Below, piece by piece: positions 9,649 to 21,200 of a DNA stretch of 64,000 bases. The notes below the pieces were generated by a model. That model saw only the letters and a list, made by a program, of their open reading frames with translations, was not told the DNA's origin and searched no databases. Within the stretch, counting starts at the first letter, position 1. Each line of letters begins with the position of its first letter. The stretch is from NCBI GenBank assembly GCA_029204225.1, contig CM055109.1, positions 23,896,422 to 23,960,421 on the forward strand, read 5' to 3'. The translations under genes and the position numbers were made by a program. This DNA comes from Diphasiastrum complanatum (Eukaryota; Streptophyta; Lycopodiopsida; Lycopodiales; Lycopodiaceae).

Positions 9649-11640
9649 CTAGCATGCTACAAAACTTTTCAAATTTTTCTCTACTAAGTGCCTTAGTAAA
9701 GATTTCTGCTGCTTGTTCGTTGGTATCACACTACTCGAGCTGAATTTCTCCGCTTTGTATCTTCTCTCGTAAGAAGTGTTGATCCACCTCAATATGCTTC
9801 GTACGAGCATGGTACACAGGATTTTTGGCAAGCTGGATGCAACTCTGGCTGTCACACTGAAGAATAGTAGGACCATCCTGTGGAATCTGCACCTCCCCAA
9901 GAAGTCTCCTGAGCCATATTGCCACGCAGGTAGCTTTTGCCGCTGCCGTTCAGCCTCTGTCGATGATAAGGTAACTGTGGGCTGTTTCTTGCTACACCAA
10001 GAAATGGCCCCTGAACCAAGGTTAAAAGTGTAACCTGTGGTCAACTTTCGATCATCCCTATCACCTGCCCAATTCGAATTAGTAAAGCCTCTAAGCTGAA
10101 GCTTTCCGTCATTTGTGTACTCAATCCCATAGCAGGTTGTCCCTTTGACATACCTCAAAACCCTCTTGGCTGCTTTCCAATGTGCTTCAGTTGGAGAACT
10201 CATGAACTGGCTTGCTACACCAACCGCATAGGAAATGTCTGGTCTCGTAGTGGTGAGATAAATCAGGCTACCCACAAGCTACCTATAAAGAGTCTCGTCC
10301 GCAAAAGGAGTGCCATCATCTCTGGATGGCTTACTGCTGGTATCAATGGGCGTGGAAACGGGTTTGCAATCCTGCATGTTGAACCTGTTCAAAACTTCAC
10401 ATGCATAGTTGGCTTGGGAAATAAACACACAGTTTTCCTTTTTCCAAACCTCCAAACCAAGACAATAGTGGATTAAGCCCAAATCCTTCATCTCGAACTC
10501 ATTTGATAAATGAGCCTTCACCTTTTCAATAAGCTGCCCAGTGTTACCCGTGATGACCAAGTCATCCACATAGAAAACTATCAAAACAATGTTCCCATCT
10601 TCCTCCTTCACGAACAGGTTGCAATCCGACTGACTCTTTATGAATTGCTCCTTGGCAAAATAGTCGTCAATACGACTATACCAGGCCCTGGGTGCCTGCT
10701 TCAAACCATATAAGGCTTCCATGTAGACTTCTTCAGCCAACTGTCCATTAAGAAAAGCACTCTTCACGTCCATTTGATGGACCTCCCAACCAAAAAATGC
10801 AGCCAATGCTAAAACCAACCTAATAGACGTCATCTTAGCTACCGGTGCAAACGTCTCATCATAGTCTAAGCCCTCCTTCTGTGCATAGCCTTTAGCAACC
10901 AGCCTTGCCTTATGCTTTTCGATGCTCCCATCAGATTTGTATTTGGTCCTGTAGACCCACTTACAGCCAATAGGACGCTTCCCTTTTGGTAACTTCACCA
11001 AATCCCATGCATCATTCTTGAGAATGGAGTCGTACTCCTCTTGCATAGCATGTTGCCATACCTTCTCATCTACTGCCTCAACGAATGTATGTGGATCTTG
11101 TGAATCCAAAATAGTAGTCATAAGTGCATAGTTTGTCTCCTGGTGTTCATGCTGTTGGGCTTGCCTTTGAGACCTCCTAGCCCCTGGATTGTTGTTCTCT
11201 CCCTCATCCAATATCAAACCATCCTGCACAGTTTGCCAATACCACTTGGGAAACTTCTTCCTTGCAGTTGGTGATGAAGACGGTGAATAGGACTCAACAG
11301 ATTTGCCCCTTTCCTTCCGCTTCCTAGCCTCCTCGGATTCTTCCTCTTGATCACTCATATGATCATCCTGAGGCTCCCCAATATATGGATGTGGGTCATC
11401 AAGTATTGGCACAAATTCACTTGTACCATCCTCCATCTCAAGTTCCTCTATAGGAGGCGTTTGATCTTCTTCAAAGATCACATCTCGACTTATGATCCTC
11501 TTCTTGCTAGTAAGATCGTAAAGTCTGTAAGCTTTGCTTTCTTCACTGTATCCCAAGAAAATACTCTTTGCTGATTTTGCATCCAGCTTCTTCCTGTTAT
11601 CCTTGCGAATATGGGCATAACTTGCAACAGTCCCCCTACA
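9649..11640 (-). pseudogene. copia B integrase tail, RT and RNase H
   Basis: The frame from about 11640 has KSIFLGYSEESKAYRLYDL (integrase tail), a spacer, then RT with [40 protein letters not shown], the catalytic VFYVDDLVITG and a 3' palm. A single in-frame TAG at about 10276 follows ADETLYR. RNase H continues with [15 protein letters not shown] and [10 protein letters not shown], and a frameshift near 9945 moves the tail ([20 protein letters not shown]) to another frame. The RT is also shortened between VYMEA and LYGLKQAPRAW, where family members usually have some 25 more residues. Confidence 0.85.
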
Positions 11641-11867
11641 TCAGCAATATACAGAGACATTTTGTAACGTCTCAAGTAAGACAACAAGGACAATGGATGA
11701 CTTACAACCATTTCCAAGAATGGGTTTTGGCTAAATATTCTTACCATACATATAATCCAAGCCCAAAGAGGAAATTATTGTACTCTCGAAACACGTGAAG
11801 TTCAGCATGGAAATAAATTTTGTAAGAGACTTTAGGTGTTATTTATTTAACAGGTTTAAGGGGGAGT
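11641..11867 (+). other. Remnant interior and polypurine tract of element A
   Basis: This 227-bp stretch is all that remains of element A's 3' interior. A weak SKHVKF...FVRDF reading resembles the end of a copia RNase H. It ends in AGGTTTAAGGGGGAGT (about 11852-11867), a clear polypurine tract directly before LTR2. Confidence 0.6.
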
Positions 11868-13113
11868 TGTTGAAATATAAACCTAGTTAAATAAATAAAA
11901 CATAGCACATGGTTTTATTTGGGGCCAAAGTTTTTAAGGCCCAAACAAACTTAGGCAAATTTTTTTACAAACTCGTGGGAGGCCTTCTTGCATGTTGATG
12001 CCACATGTCCACTGGAGTAAGAAGACTATTGCACTTAAAATTTTAGGATATGGACCAGTGAATTCCATGCTCAGATCATCTCATTTTGCATTGTATGCTG
12101 CTTACGTTGATCTGAGTGAGCATGAAAACTATGAACTGTTGGATCCATATGAAAGAAGAAAATTGTTGCATGATTCTAAGTTGCAACCTTCATTAGAGAA
12201 AGTATCGGAAGCAAAGTAGATACTGCTGAATTGTACTTTGTAAAAAATTTCATTTATGTAGGAAAAATAGTAATTATTCTTTCATAGAGAACATCATATG
12301 TGCATGGGGGAGAAAAAGTTAGCTTGCCACATATCCTAGTTTGCATGTAACATGCAAGATGCATGCATGACAAATTAGACACATGCAAGTTGCCACATAT
12401 CTTGGACACTTGGCAATAGCATGCAATGCATTGTACATACATCATTTCTTATCAATAGAACCTCCACGATTTGGAGTGTGAATTTTGGGATAATCTTCCA
12501 TTCTTCATCATTTTGTTGTCTCCTTCATCTCAGATTGTGTAGAAATTCGCAGGTGGATCTGATCAGGGGATTCACAAGTTTCTCCTTCATTTCTTGTCAG
12601 ATTTGCATGAAACCTATTGCAATCTATTGGTTAGAGGAGGGCGCTCCATCTCAGACCTTCTCCCACTCGATCTTCAATATTTTGGAAGCAGGGCAGCCAC
12701 CTAACAATCTGGAGTAGGGTGCTGGATCTGGTTTCCATTTTTCATCCTATCTCTTTCATTAATTGTCAGAATTGAATAAGATTTTTTGCTATTGGTTTCT
12801 CTTGCATAGGCTCTTTCTCTCATAATGAGTTTAAGTCATATAGAGGCTGATCAGAATCTGATTTCTCAGACCTGAGGCACCTATTGATGTAGCCAGCAAG
12901 GAGGAAATTGTCCACATTCAATAGACAATAGAAGGAGATCAAAGAGGATTGAATTAGGATCATTTTTGCGATCTATAGCTTGCTGTTTTTTGTGTGTTTC
13001 AGATGCATGTTTCATTCCTAGATCTGTTAGGCTCAAGTAGTCCTTGAAGATAGCATCTCTAGGGTCCTGAATCCAGATTCCGAGCTATTCTAGCATTCTT
13101 GGTTTTTACAACA
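11868..13113 (+). repeat. LTR2 of element A with 277-bp insert
   Basis: The 1246-bp LTR matches LTR1 from TGTTGAAATATAAACC to TTTTTACAACA. At 12018-12294 a foreign block replaces the 16-17 bp found at the same place in LTR1. LTR2 also lacks a 13-bp AAATAGACATGC-type segment and has a TTCCATTCTTCA segment that LTR1 lacks. The target duplication GATCA follows at 13114-13118. Confidence 0.9.
12018..12294 (+). pseudogene. Captured gene 3'-end-like fragment inside LTR2
   Basis: This block is absent from LTR1. It is open for about 67 codons to a TAG near 12218 (readings such as KILGYGPVNSMLRSSHFALY and SEHENYELLDPYERRKLLHD). An AT-rich 75-bp stretch resembling a 3' UTR follows. The composition and long open frame look like a piece of a host protein gene, possibly from a transcript. 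I do not recognise the protein. It could have been added by template switching during reverse transcription or as filler in break repair. Confidence 0.5.
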
Positions 13114-14255
13114 GATCACTCATTTCTCTCCTTCCATTTTGGGAACACAACCCACGGTCACTCATACTTCCCACCCATCCTTTTCCTCGTGCCCCAAAAT
13201 ATCGCTTCGAGAACTCATACGTTCCCGCTTACCAGACTTCACTAACCTCCCTGCTACAGCATTTCCCACATAACTCCACCATTTAACAAAAATCTGACTT
13301 CCTCACCAATGCCTTCCATACTACAGCTTCCCTTTCTTTTCCTTTCACAAAACCTAGAACAAAAACTAACACCTTCAAAAACCCAAATCAGCCTTGGTTT
13401 GATGATGAATGCCGCCAGCTTCATAACCACCTTAAACACGCTTATGCTAACTCACTTCCTTCTATTCGTGATATAAACCGTACTTATCGAAACACACTCC
13501 ATCCTAAAAAAAAAAGGCCTATGATATCAAAGAAGGGAGAAGGCTTATTAACCTTCTCTTTAGTTCCTCTTCGGGGGCCTTTTGGCGTGAACTCATCCCT
13601 CGTGCTCCTTCTCCCACCTTGACCGACCTATATACCTGGGCAGATTACACCAAATCTCTATATACTATTGACACCACTTCTCCCATCATCATCTCACCCC
13701 GTCCTTCGTCCTTCAACCTATTCACACCCAAAATGATATCTGATTCCATTAAATACCTCAATAGTCGTCGTGCCCGTGATATCGAAGACCTAGAAGCAGA
13801 ACTTCTTATCCATGCGAAAGATATACTCTCTCCCATCCTTTTTGATCTTCTTAATCAAGCTGTGATTCAGGGCTTCCCCAACTCTTGGTGTACCAATGTC
13901 ATACATCCCATTCATAAGGGAGGTGATCCCATGAGGCCAGAAAACTACCGCACTACACATTATGGCTAAGGTCTATGGCTCAGTTCTTCAGACGACAGTC
14001 AGTAGCGAAGCTGAGCTCAGACGTCTACATGCTTTGGGGCAGGCAGGGTTCCGCCGACCTCATTTCTCCACCTCAGATCATATATTCACCTTGAGGGCTA
14101 TTATTGAGGAGGCTAGATCCAGACAAGAGCGGGTATACTGTTGTTTTGTGGATTTCCGTAAGGCCGTTGACTCTGTTCCACGACACCTTCTCATTCAGAG
14201 ATTACACAACCTTGGCTTCCACTCAGACAGTTTTGGCGATTATGGGCCTTTATGA
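13114..14255 (+). pseudogene. LINE ORF2 linker and reverse transcriptase (right half)
   Basis: This continues the LINE split at 7420. After DHS come the linker QPWFDDECRQLHNHLKHAY and RT segments VIHPIHKGGD and PENYR, then AGFRRPHFSTSDHIFTLRAI and VYCCFVDFRKAVDSVPR, which carries catalytic motif A (F-x-D). Frames change several times and the copy stops soon after motif A near 14240, so the rest of RT, including the second catalytic Asp pair, is deleted. Confidence 0.8.
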
Positions 14256-14735
14256 GAGAGTGATAGGTTGTTTCCGTTCTGAGCATGGCATATCACAGCA
14301 GGTTCATACCCATAGACCGACATCGACATCGACATCAACAAAAGCATAGAGCTTTTCAGTCGGGATGCTATGGCAGTTAGGAGTACTCACCAGTCTATGA
14401 GTGTTCACAGTAAGAGACACCAACATTCCCCATCAACACCTACAGTACCTACATTGGCATTATCTATCACAACTTTCATTTAGCACGGTTGCAGACTGAG
14501 CACACCTACACGTCTACATTGGGACATGACACTTCTAGACAACATCATTGTTTACTGTACTACCACATTTTCCCTATCTCATTTCATCTATTCAGTTGTT
14601 AGACAGCAAGTTTATGGAGACATTCTATGCCCCTATACAGATCTTATCACACTTGACATGTACTTATCTAGTCTTATGAACCTTTTTACAACCAAAGACT
14701 TTAATAAAACTTTCCTTCTTTCTGAAGTATTAATT
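14256..14735 (+). other. LINE 3' untranslated end
   Basis: After the deletion, the sequence runs to TTATGGAGACATTCTATGCC, CACACTTGACATGTAC and ACTTTAATAAAACTTTCC, a diverged version of the 3' end seen at 240-330. A GACATC-rich run lies near 14317-14340. The stem-loop has decayed (CCTTTTTACAACC). Confidence 0.6.
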
Positions 14736-15093
14736 TCATTACTAGTCTAACTGTGACTTATTTATTGATTGGGTTTTCTTGTTAGTGTGAACACAGCCAC
14801 ATTAGAGATAATGGGTAAGCATATGCTTCCACTTATATGTTTCTGCAATATTCTTCACTCTCATTAGATATGCTATGATCGTATCAAATCAGAACTCACA
14901 TAACACTTTTCATACTTCAAAAACATTTAACAAAACTAGATTCATATTATTATTGCTTTTATATCTGAACAACCTCATATACATACACAAAGCCCGAGGT
15001 CTACACTAACATAAAAGACATCATGCTGGCAATCTATTGGACGGATCCCCATTTCAGTTTAGTCACAAAGTCTTCAAAGGCAGTAAAAATCAC

Positions 15094-15234
15094 CTGGCCA
15101 CTAACATGGTAGCGGTTGCCTGCAAGCACAAGATGGAAACCATACTTGCGCAGCATGGGTGGTGTGGATCGCAAATAGCAATAGGCTGCTTGTTCCAACA
15201 ATACACCAGCTCGCAAAGTTGCCTCTTTTTCCAT
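15094..15234 (-). CDS. TRAPPC8: TRAPPC8 exon 13, last in the window
   Basis: Encodes [20 protein letters not shown], then [20 protein letters not shown] and SGQ. The acceptor is TCGTAG|ATG and the donor CAG|GTGATT. No following exon was found down to position 1, so this intron probably exceeds 15 kb, or the 3' part of the gene is lost. Confidence 0.92.
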
Positions 15235-18200
15235 CTACGAATTCATATAAAGTAAGAGCATAGATCAGAATTAAACTAAAAGTCTGAACCATCTGCATAT
15301 TCTCAACACACAAATACCTGATCAAATCTAAGTTATGCTTAGGCTGCAGTCTCAAGCGAACCTCTAATCACATTACCTCAGTTGCAGCTCGGAAGAGCAC
15401 ACCTGCTGCTTCTCGATACTGACCTCGTGCTTTATGTATTTCAGCCCACCACAGAGCACATCGTGTTGAATGCCTTGCAGCCACAGGGCCACTTTTCTGA
15501 TTCAAAAAGCAGGCATCATTAATAACAATACATTGAAAAGAAATGGCAAGATTGTCACTGATTGAACCTTTGTTCTTCTGTTAATTATGTACCTTTATTC
15601 ATATAAGAATTCATATGAGAATACATAAAGATACCATGTAATGTATAGATTATAGCATATCTATATTTCGGCACACAGAACATCTACTTCATATATCTCT
15701 ATCTGGTTAAGCGCTGTACAGGATATCCAAACCAAAGTTGCAGTCCGCATTCTGGAACGCGATCCGGAATGTGTTCAGGAACGCGATCCGGGATTTCCCA
15801 TTAGGGTTTCCCGGAACACAAATTTTTTTTTTTTTTATGGTATAGTTGCCAATATGGGTATCACTCCCATCAGTAGTGATCTTATGACCAAGATCAAAAA
15901 AAGTCTTAAATGTGGGCGAAAGCTGTGTAAGATGTGCGGAATAATGCATGCAACACCAAAAACCAGTGCTGGAAGAACAAAATCTCTTTTTTCTTTCTTT
16001 TCCTTTTGAGTGAGTCGACAATGCGGCACCAAATAGCACCCTGAAGCTCCTCTTACACTTCTCTATCTTTGTTTTGTCTCTATTCCTTCATACATATATT
16101 TCGTCAAGGGAATTAAAGGACAATTTAGCTAATCATTACAAGAAAGGTTTACATTGAACTACCAGCTAACTATGTGTTAACTCTTGTAATGTTGCCTATG
16201 GCTGATTGTGACATTTTGAACTTCACTACTGCCAAGTTTCAAATTCGATAATTCAAATCACTCGATAGTTTTGTCATTCGATAGTCCGATTCGACTGTTT
16301 CGACATTTGACAGTTCGACAACTATTCAACTGTTGGACAGTCATGTCATGACTATTGGTTTGAGAGTTTGGTTCAATGCTGCCGTTGTGTCTAGATGGAG
16401 TGTGTCGAACTATCGATTGTTCTGGGAATGTGTCGAAGAAAGGTTGGTTGAGTTCACCATTTCTAACACTCCCTCTTGAACAATAAAGCCTTTTTCATCC
16501 GATTCCAACTGATTTCCTGTGTTTTGTAAACAGCGGCTTGTCTAATGGTTTGTTCAGGAGATCTACGACCATGTCTTCCGATCTCACGAATTCGACACTG
16601 AGTTCTCCTTTTGAGATCAAATCTCGAATGTGATGATACTTCAGAGGCATATGCTTGGTTTTCGAAACACCGGATCCTGGGCTAAGTAAATAGCACTTTG
16701 TGAATCCATTTTCAAGATGGAGGGTCCTTAATGCAATATACCAATCCCTTCCAAATCATTTTTAACCATATTACCTCATTCACCACTTTCTAAGCTGCTA
16801 CGTACTCAGCTTCGCATGAAGACTAAGCGACCAGTGTCTGCTTCTTGCAAGTCCAGCTCATTGCAGCTCCACAAAATATTGAACATCCACCAGTTATCGA
16901 TTTGATGTCGTCCTTACAACTAGCCCAACTCGCATCGCTGTAGTGTTGTAGGATGAAATCATGCTTGCTTTTGTAGATCAAACCAAAATTGTAGGTGCTC
17001 GGTATTGTAGGATTCGCTTCGCCATCTAATAGTGTTGCATTCCAGAATCGGAGAAAATTCAATTGAGTCCATAGACAGAGAATGCTAAATCGGGTCTTTT
17101 GCAAACCGCGAGGTACATGAGACTCCCAATTAAATTTTGATATGGGATCCTTTGCATCTTCTACTTTCCTTCATCCATACTTGGGCTTTCCTGTTTCGAC
17201 AATCTGGCTCTGACAATCATTGGTGTTGCTTTCTCTTCAGCAATCAATCATCCCATATTGCTTCCCTCGGAACTTCCTTTCCAACGAACCAAGTACTCAA
17301 TTACCTGCCGGTTTCTGAGTCCACGTTGACGTACATCAACAATGGCCTGTGGTTCAGTAGGTACAAAGGATGATAGGTCCTCCAGCCAAACTAAGTCCTC
17401 TTGAGGCATTAATTCATCCTTTCCACCAAGTCGTTCCTTTAAACGACTAATGTGAAAAACTGGATGTACCTTAACACCTTGAGGAAGTTCCAGCTGGTAC
17501 GCATTCCGATGGAGTTTCTTTATTATACGGAATGGCCCTGCATAACGAGGTGATAACTTAGGACATTTTCCAGTCCTTAGTACCTTAGAATCTTTTGGGA
17601 TTCTAAGATATACCCAAGCTCCCTCCTCATAGACCCTAGGTTGTCGCTTTTGATTGGCGTAAAACTGGGCTCTATCCTTAGCCGTTTTTACGTTTTCGCG
17701 AGCAACAAGCAACATTTCTTGCATATCATGCAGGAAATCTACTGCTGCTTTAACCTTAAGGCCTTTGAGGCCCACTGAAATGGGAGCCCTAGGCTGGAAA
17801 CCATACATCAGAGAAAATGGACTAAAACCCGTCGCTGAGTGCTTTGCGCTATTATACGCAAACTCAATCATTGGAAGGTACCTTCCCAATCTGACTGTCT
17901 TCTGGAAACATATGCCCGAAGCATATCTTCCATAGACTGGTTTGTCCTCTCTATCTGACCATCCGATTCAGGATGATCTGACGACCCCAAACTTAGGGTG
18001 GTCTCTAATTTCTCAAAGACCGCTTGCCAGAATTTGCCAATGAACTTTGGATCTCGATCACTAACAATGTCATTCGGCAAACCAAACAACCTGAACAACT
18101 TTTCCACGAAAAGCTGTGCAAGTTCAGAAGCTTTGACCGTTTGCTTGGTTGGTATGAACTGCGCCATTTTAGTTAACCTGTCAACTATTACCCAAATGGC

Positions 18201-21200
18201 ATCATTTTGCTTCCCCGTCCGAGGTAGCCCAACCACAAAGTCCATGGAAATGCTTTCCCACTTTCTTTCGGGAATTTCCAAGGGCATTAATAAACCAACC
18301 ACCTTAAGTCTTTCAGCTTTATTAACTTGGCATTGTGCACACTTGCGAACATATGCCTCCACTTGACTTTTTAAATTTGGCCAGTAAAAGTTCCTAATTA
18401 CTAAGTCAAGTGTCCTTTGAGCGCCAAGGTGCCTTGCTTTTGGAATGTTTAACACTAAACCAAGGCTCCCTCGCTGTTTTCCAACAGAACCTGGTCAAAA
18501 TTATCTTTGTTTGACCTCGCTGGCCCATGAAACAGCGCTTAGAGCCTCCAATCGGGAGCGGAACAGGCTTCCGCTAGAAGGAGCCACCTGTCCTGAGCCG
18601 GACAGTGCCATGTGGCATCACTAAGGAGGATCCAAAACAAAGTTTTTTTTTTTAATATGCTCCTTCACTGCTCAGACAGCGAGCAACTACTCCCTTTTTT
18701 TTTGCGCTGGGAGGGGCCCCTTGACACTGTCCGTTACCTCAACCTGAAGCGGAATTTCAAGTTCAGGAGGACTGCCACCTGTCCGCCTTTGGATAGTTCA
18801 CGTGGCTAACTACCAAGGGCCCCACTACCGTTTTTTCTTGAAAAAATTTCATCCAAAAAACCAAAAACAGCGAAGAAGGACCAATACAAAAGTGCATAAA
18901 AAACACGATTTAAGCCCATTTTGAATTCCGTCAGAAGTATCGTAAAATACAAGAAATCTACTACGGATCAACGCACCTGCTTTCAGCATGCAGTGGCTCT
19001 GATACCATATGTTATAATCTTACATACTGCAAACCTCCAGGTGCCGGTTAACCATAAGAGACCGAACGATTCACGTTCCACCCCGCCATAGGACCTAATC
19101 CGGGTCCACCCACCGTGCCCTGGCCTGTGACCGTATCAAGCTGGATCCGACCTCCATCCCAGACGGCGTCCCATACCACCGCCTAGGCTCTCAGCCATTT
19201 CCTGCCTCACGCTAGCAATACATCCTGGCCGTGCACACGCTCTCCATCCACCTCCTCCTAGGTAGACAGAATGGATGGCAAATGAGTCCTCCTCCCCTTG
19301 TATACCTCCAAGGAGAGAGAGACTCCAAGCCATGTGCACTCCTGGATCATGACACGTGGCTACCATGCAAGTTCACGAGTCACCGGTCAAGTCTACAGGC
19401 CCAGTCATCGTCTGGGTTTGGGACCCAAGGAAGTTGGGTCCCTAACAGTCCCTAACAGCAGGTGTCTCCTTAATGTGGGCACATAGAGCGCTCCTTGTAG
19501 CTCTACATGTCCCGACAGTGTACGGGGTTGAAGAGCTCCGATGCCTTCAACATCGTGTCTGCTTCCATCTCCCAATATCACTGTTCTTGTGGTGTCCAGT
19601 GTCTTGTAGTTCATCAAAACATTCTTGTTGCAAGTGATATGGGTTGCAGCTCCTGAATCAATCACTATGTCATAGTCTAGCTATATGTAAGTCCTGGACT
19701 CTTCCTCGACAGCTGTGAACGCATTGTCGTTCTTCTCACCATCTTTGGATGATTCACTGACATTCGCCTTTTCTTCTTTATGCTTTCCTTTGGGATTAAA
19801 CCAGCAATCATATGCTGAATGCCCCTTTTTCTTGTAGTGAGTGCAAGGTATGCTTGGATGTTGCCTACGGCTGATCGTGACATTTAACGCTTCACGACTG
19901 CCAAGTTTCGAATTCGATAATTCGAATCACTCGACAGTTTTGTCGTTCAATAGTCCGATTCGACTGTTTCGACATTTGACAGTTCGACAGCTATTCAACT
20001 GTTGGACAGTCATGTCGTGACCATTGGTTTGAGAGTTTGGACTGTTGTTGTGTCCAGATGGAGTGTGTCGAACTATTGGTTGTTTTGGAAATGTGTCAAA
20101 AAAGGTTGGTTGAGTTCACCATTTCTAACATTAAAAAATTAACACTTAGATTCTTTAACAAAAAACTTCTCATCTTAAAATCCTTAAGATAGTATGGAGA
20201 TGCTTTACATGCTCTTTTAGTGTTCTACTGTAAACCAGAATGTCATCTAGAAACAATACGACAAAATTTACCATAAAAGGACCAAAGAGATCGTTCATCA
20301 TATGTTGGAAAGTAGTTGAACCATTTCTCAAACCAAAAGGTAAGACTAAGGACTCATAATGGCCAAATCGCGTTCTAAAACCAGATTTGGATACATCATC
20401 CGAATGTATCTGTATCTGATGATATTCCATGCAAAGATCAATTTTCGTGAAGAATTTTGCTCCACTTAACTGATCGATGAAATCACGGAAGCGGGTATTT
20501 ATTTTCAAAAGTATACCTTAAATAAGCCTTTGTAATTGACGCACAACCAACATAATTGCTTTACGGGTTGAGATAGGCCTACTGACCTCCTTACGCAATA
20601 TTAATCTGAGATCAGTTTAATCGTGGCATGACACCTACCAAGATGTCATCAATATCTCAAATCGCAGATTTCTTTAGCCAACTCAGTTGAGAGTGTAATT
20701 TATAACATTAGCAGCATATGGTCTATGCATCATTTTGCACTATTCAGAGATATTATTTCCTTACGGATTAGAGTTAGACCTTATGGACTTCTATTTTTTT
20801 TTCTCTTCATGAAATGTCTTCAACAAAGCAAAAATCATCAATAAAACCAAGAAAATCACCCTCAGGTAAGCTCAACTTAAGTCGATTCGCATGAAACCCA
20901 TTTCCTAGAGGAGTTCTAACTTATAAGCTAAAGCCTAAGAATTTGACTATCTTTACTATCTTGTAAGGTCTAGAACACATCGTAGATAGCTCTTAATGCC
21001 TCTTGATACTCCTCGCTTTCCACAAGCCCATTCAAGTGATTGCTTACTTGCTTCACCTTTTGTGGGCTGTTGTAGGCAGCATACACACCAACCAAGAGCT
21101 TGTGAATGGTTGGAGGGCATACATGCAAAATGGTTATACACATGTTGGGCCTTTGTTGAGGCAGATTGAGAGGTTACCACTTGATTTTGAGAGCAAACAA

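Larger units (their letters stand above)
9225..11640 (-). mobile_element. Ty1/copia element B (3' half)
   Basis: On the minus strand this holds the integrase C-terminus, reverse transcriptase, RNase H, a polypurine tract and the 3' LTR. Its 5' half and 5' LTR are absent; copia coding stops at about 11640, where element A sequence resumes. It is nested inside element A, which is nested inside a LINE. The RT is far better preserved than most copies here. Confidence 0.8.
7421..13113 (+). mobile_element. LTR retrotransposon A, nested in a LINE
   Basis: Two related LTRs (7421-8399 and 11868-13113), a primer-binding site after the left one, a polypurine tract before the right one and flanking GATCA duplications define a complete insertion. 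Its interior is mostly lost. A gag-like region (8426-8971) is followed by foreign retroelement sequence in the opposite orientation, and only about 225 bp of its own 3' interior remains before LTR2. A SKHVKF...FVRDF reading near 11790-11830 suggests the end of a copia RNase H, so Ty1/copia is likely but not certain. Confidence 0.85.
17236..19457 (-). mobile_element. Ty3/gypsy chromovirus D, internally deleted
   Basis: On the minus strand a 448-bp 5' LTR and a primer-binding site are followed by a leader and then directly by integrase and chromodomain. Gag, protease, RT and RNase H are deleted, and the 3' LTR is missing. The element is inserted in copia C between its protease and the end of its RT. 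Confidence 0.8.
16190..20130 (-). mobile_element. Ty1/copia element C with nested gypsy D
   Basis: Two LTRs (5' at 20130-19859, 3' at 16468-16190 on the minus strand) enclose a zinc-knuckle and protease region, then a nested gypsy element, then the RT C-terminus and RNase H. The primer-binding site and Gag N-terminus are missing between the 5' LTR and the knuckle. Copia integrase and most RT are gone at the gypsy insertion. The flanks (TGTAA and TTAAA) do not form a clear target duplication. Confidence 0.8.
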
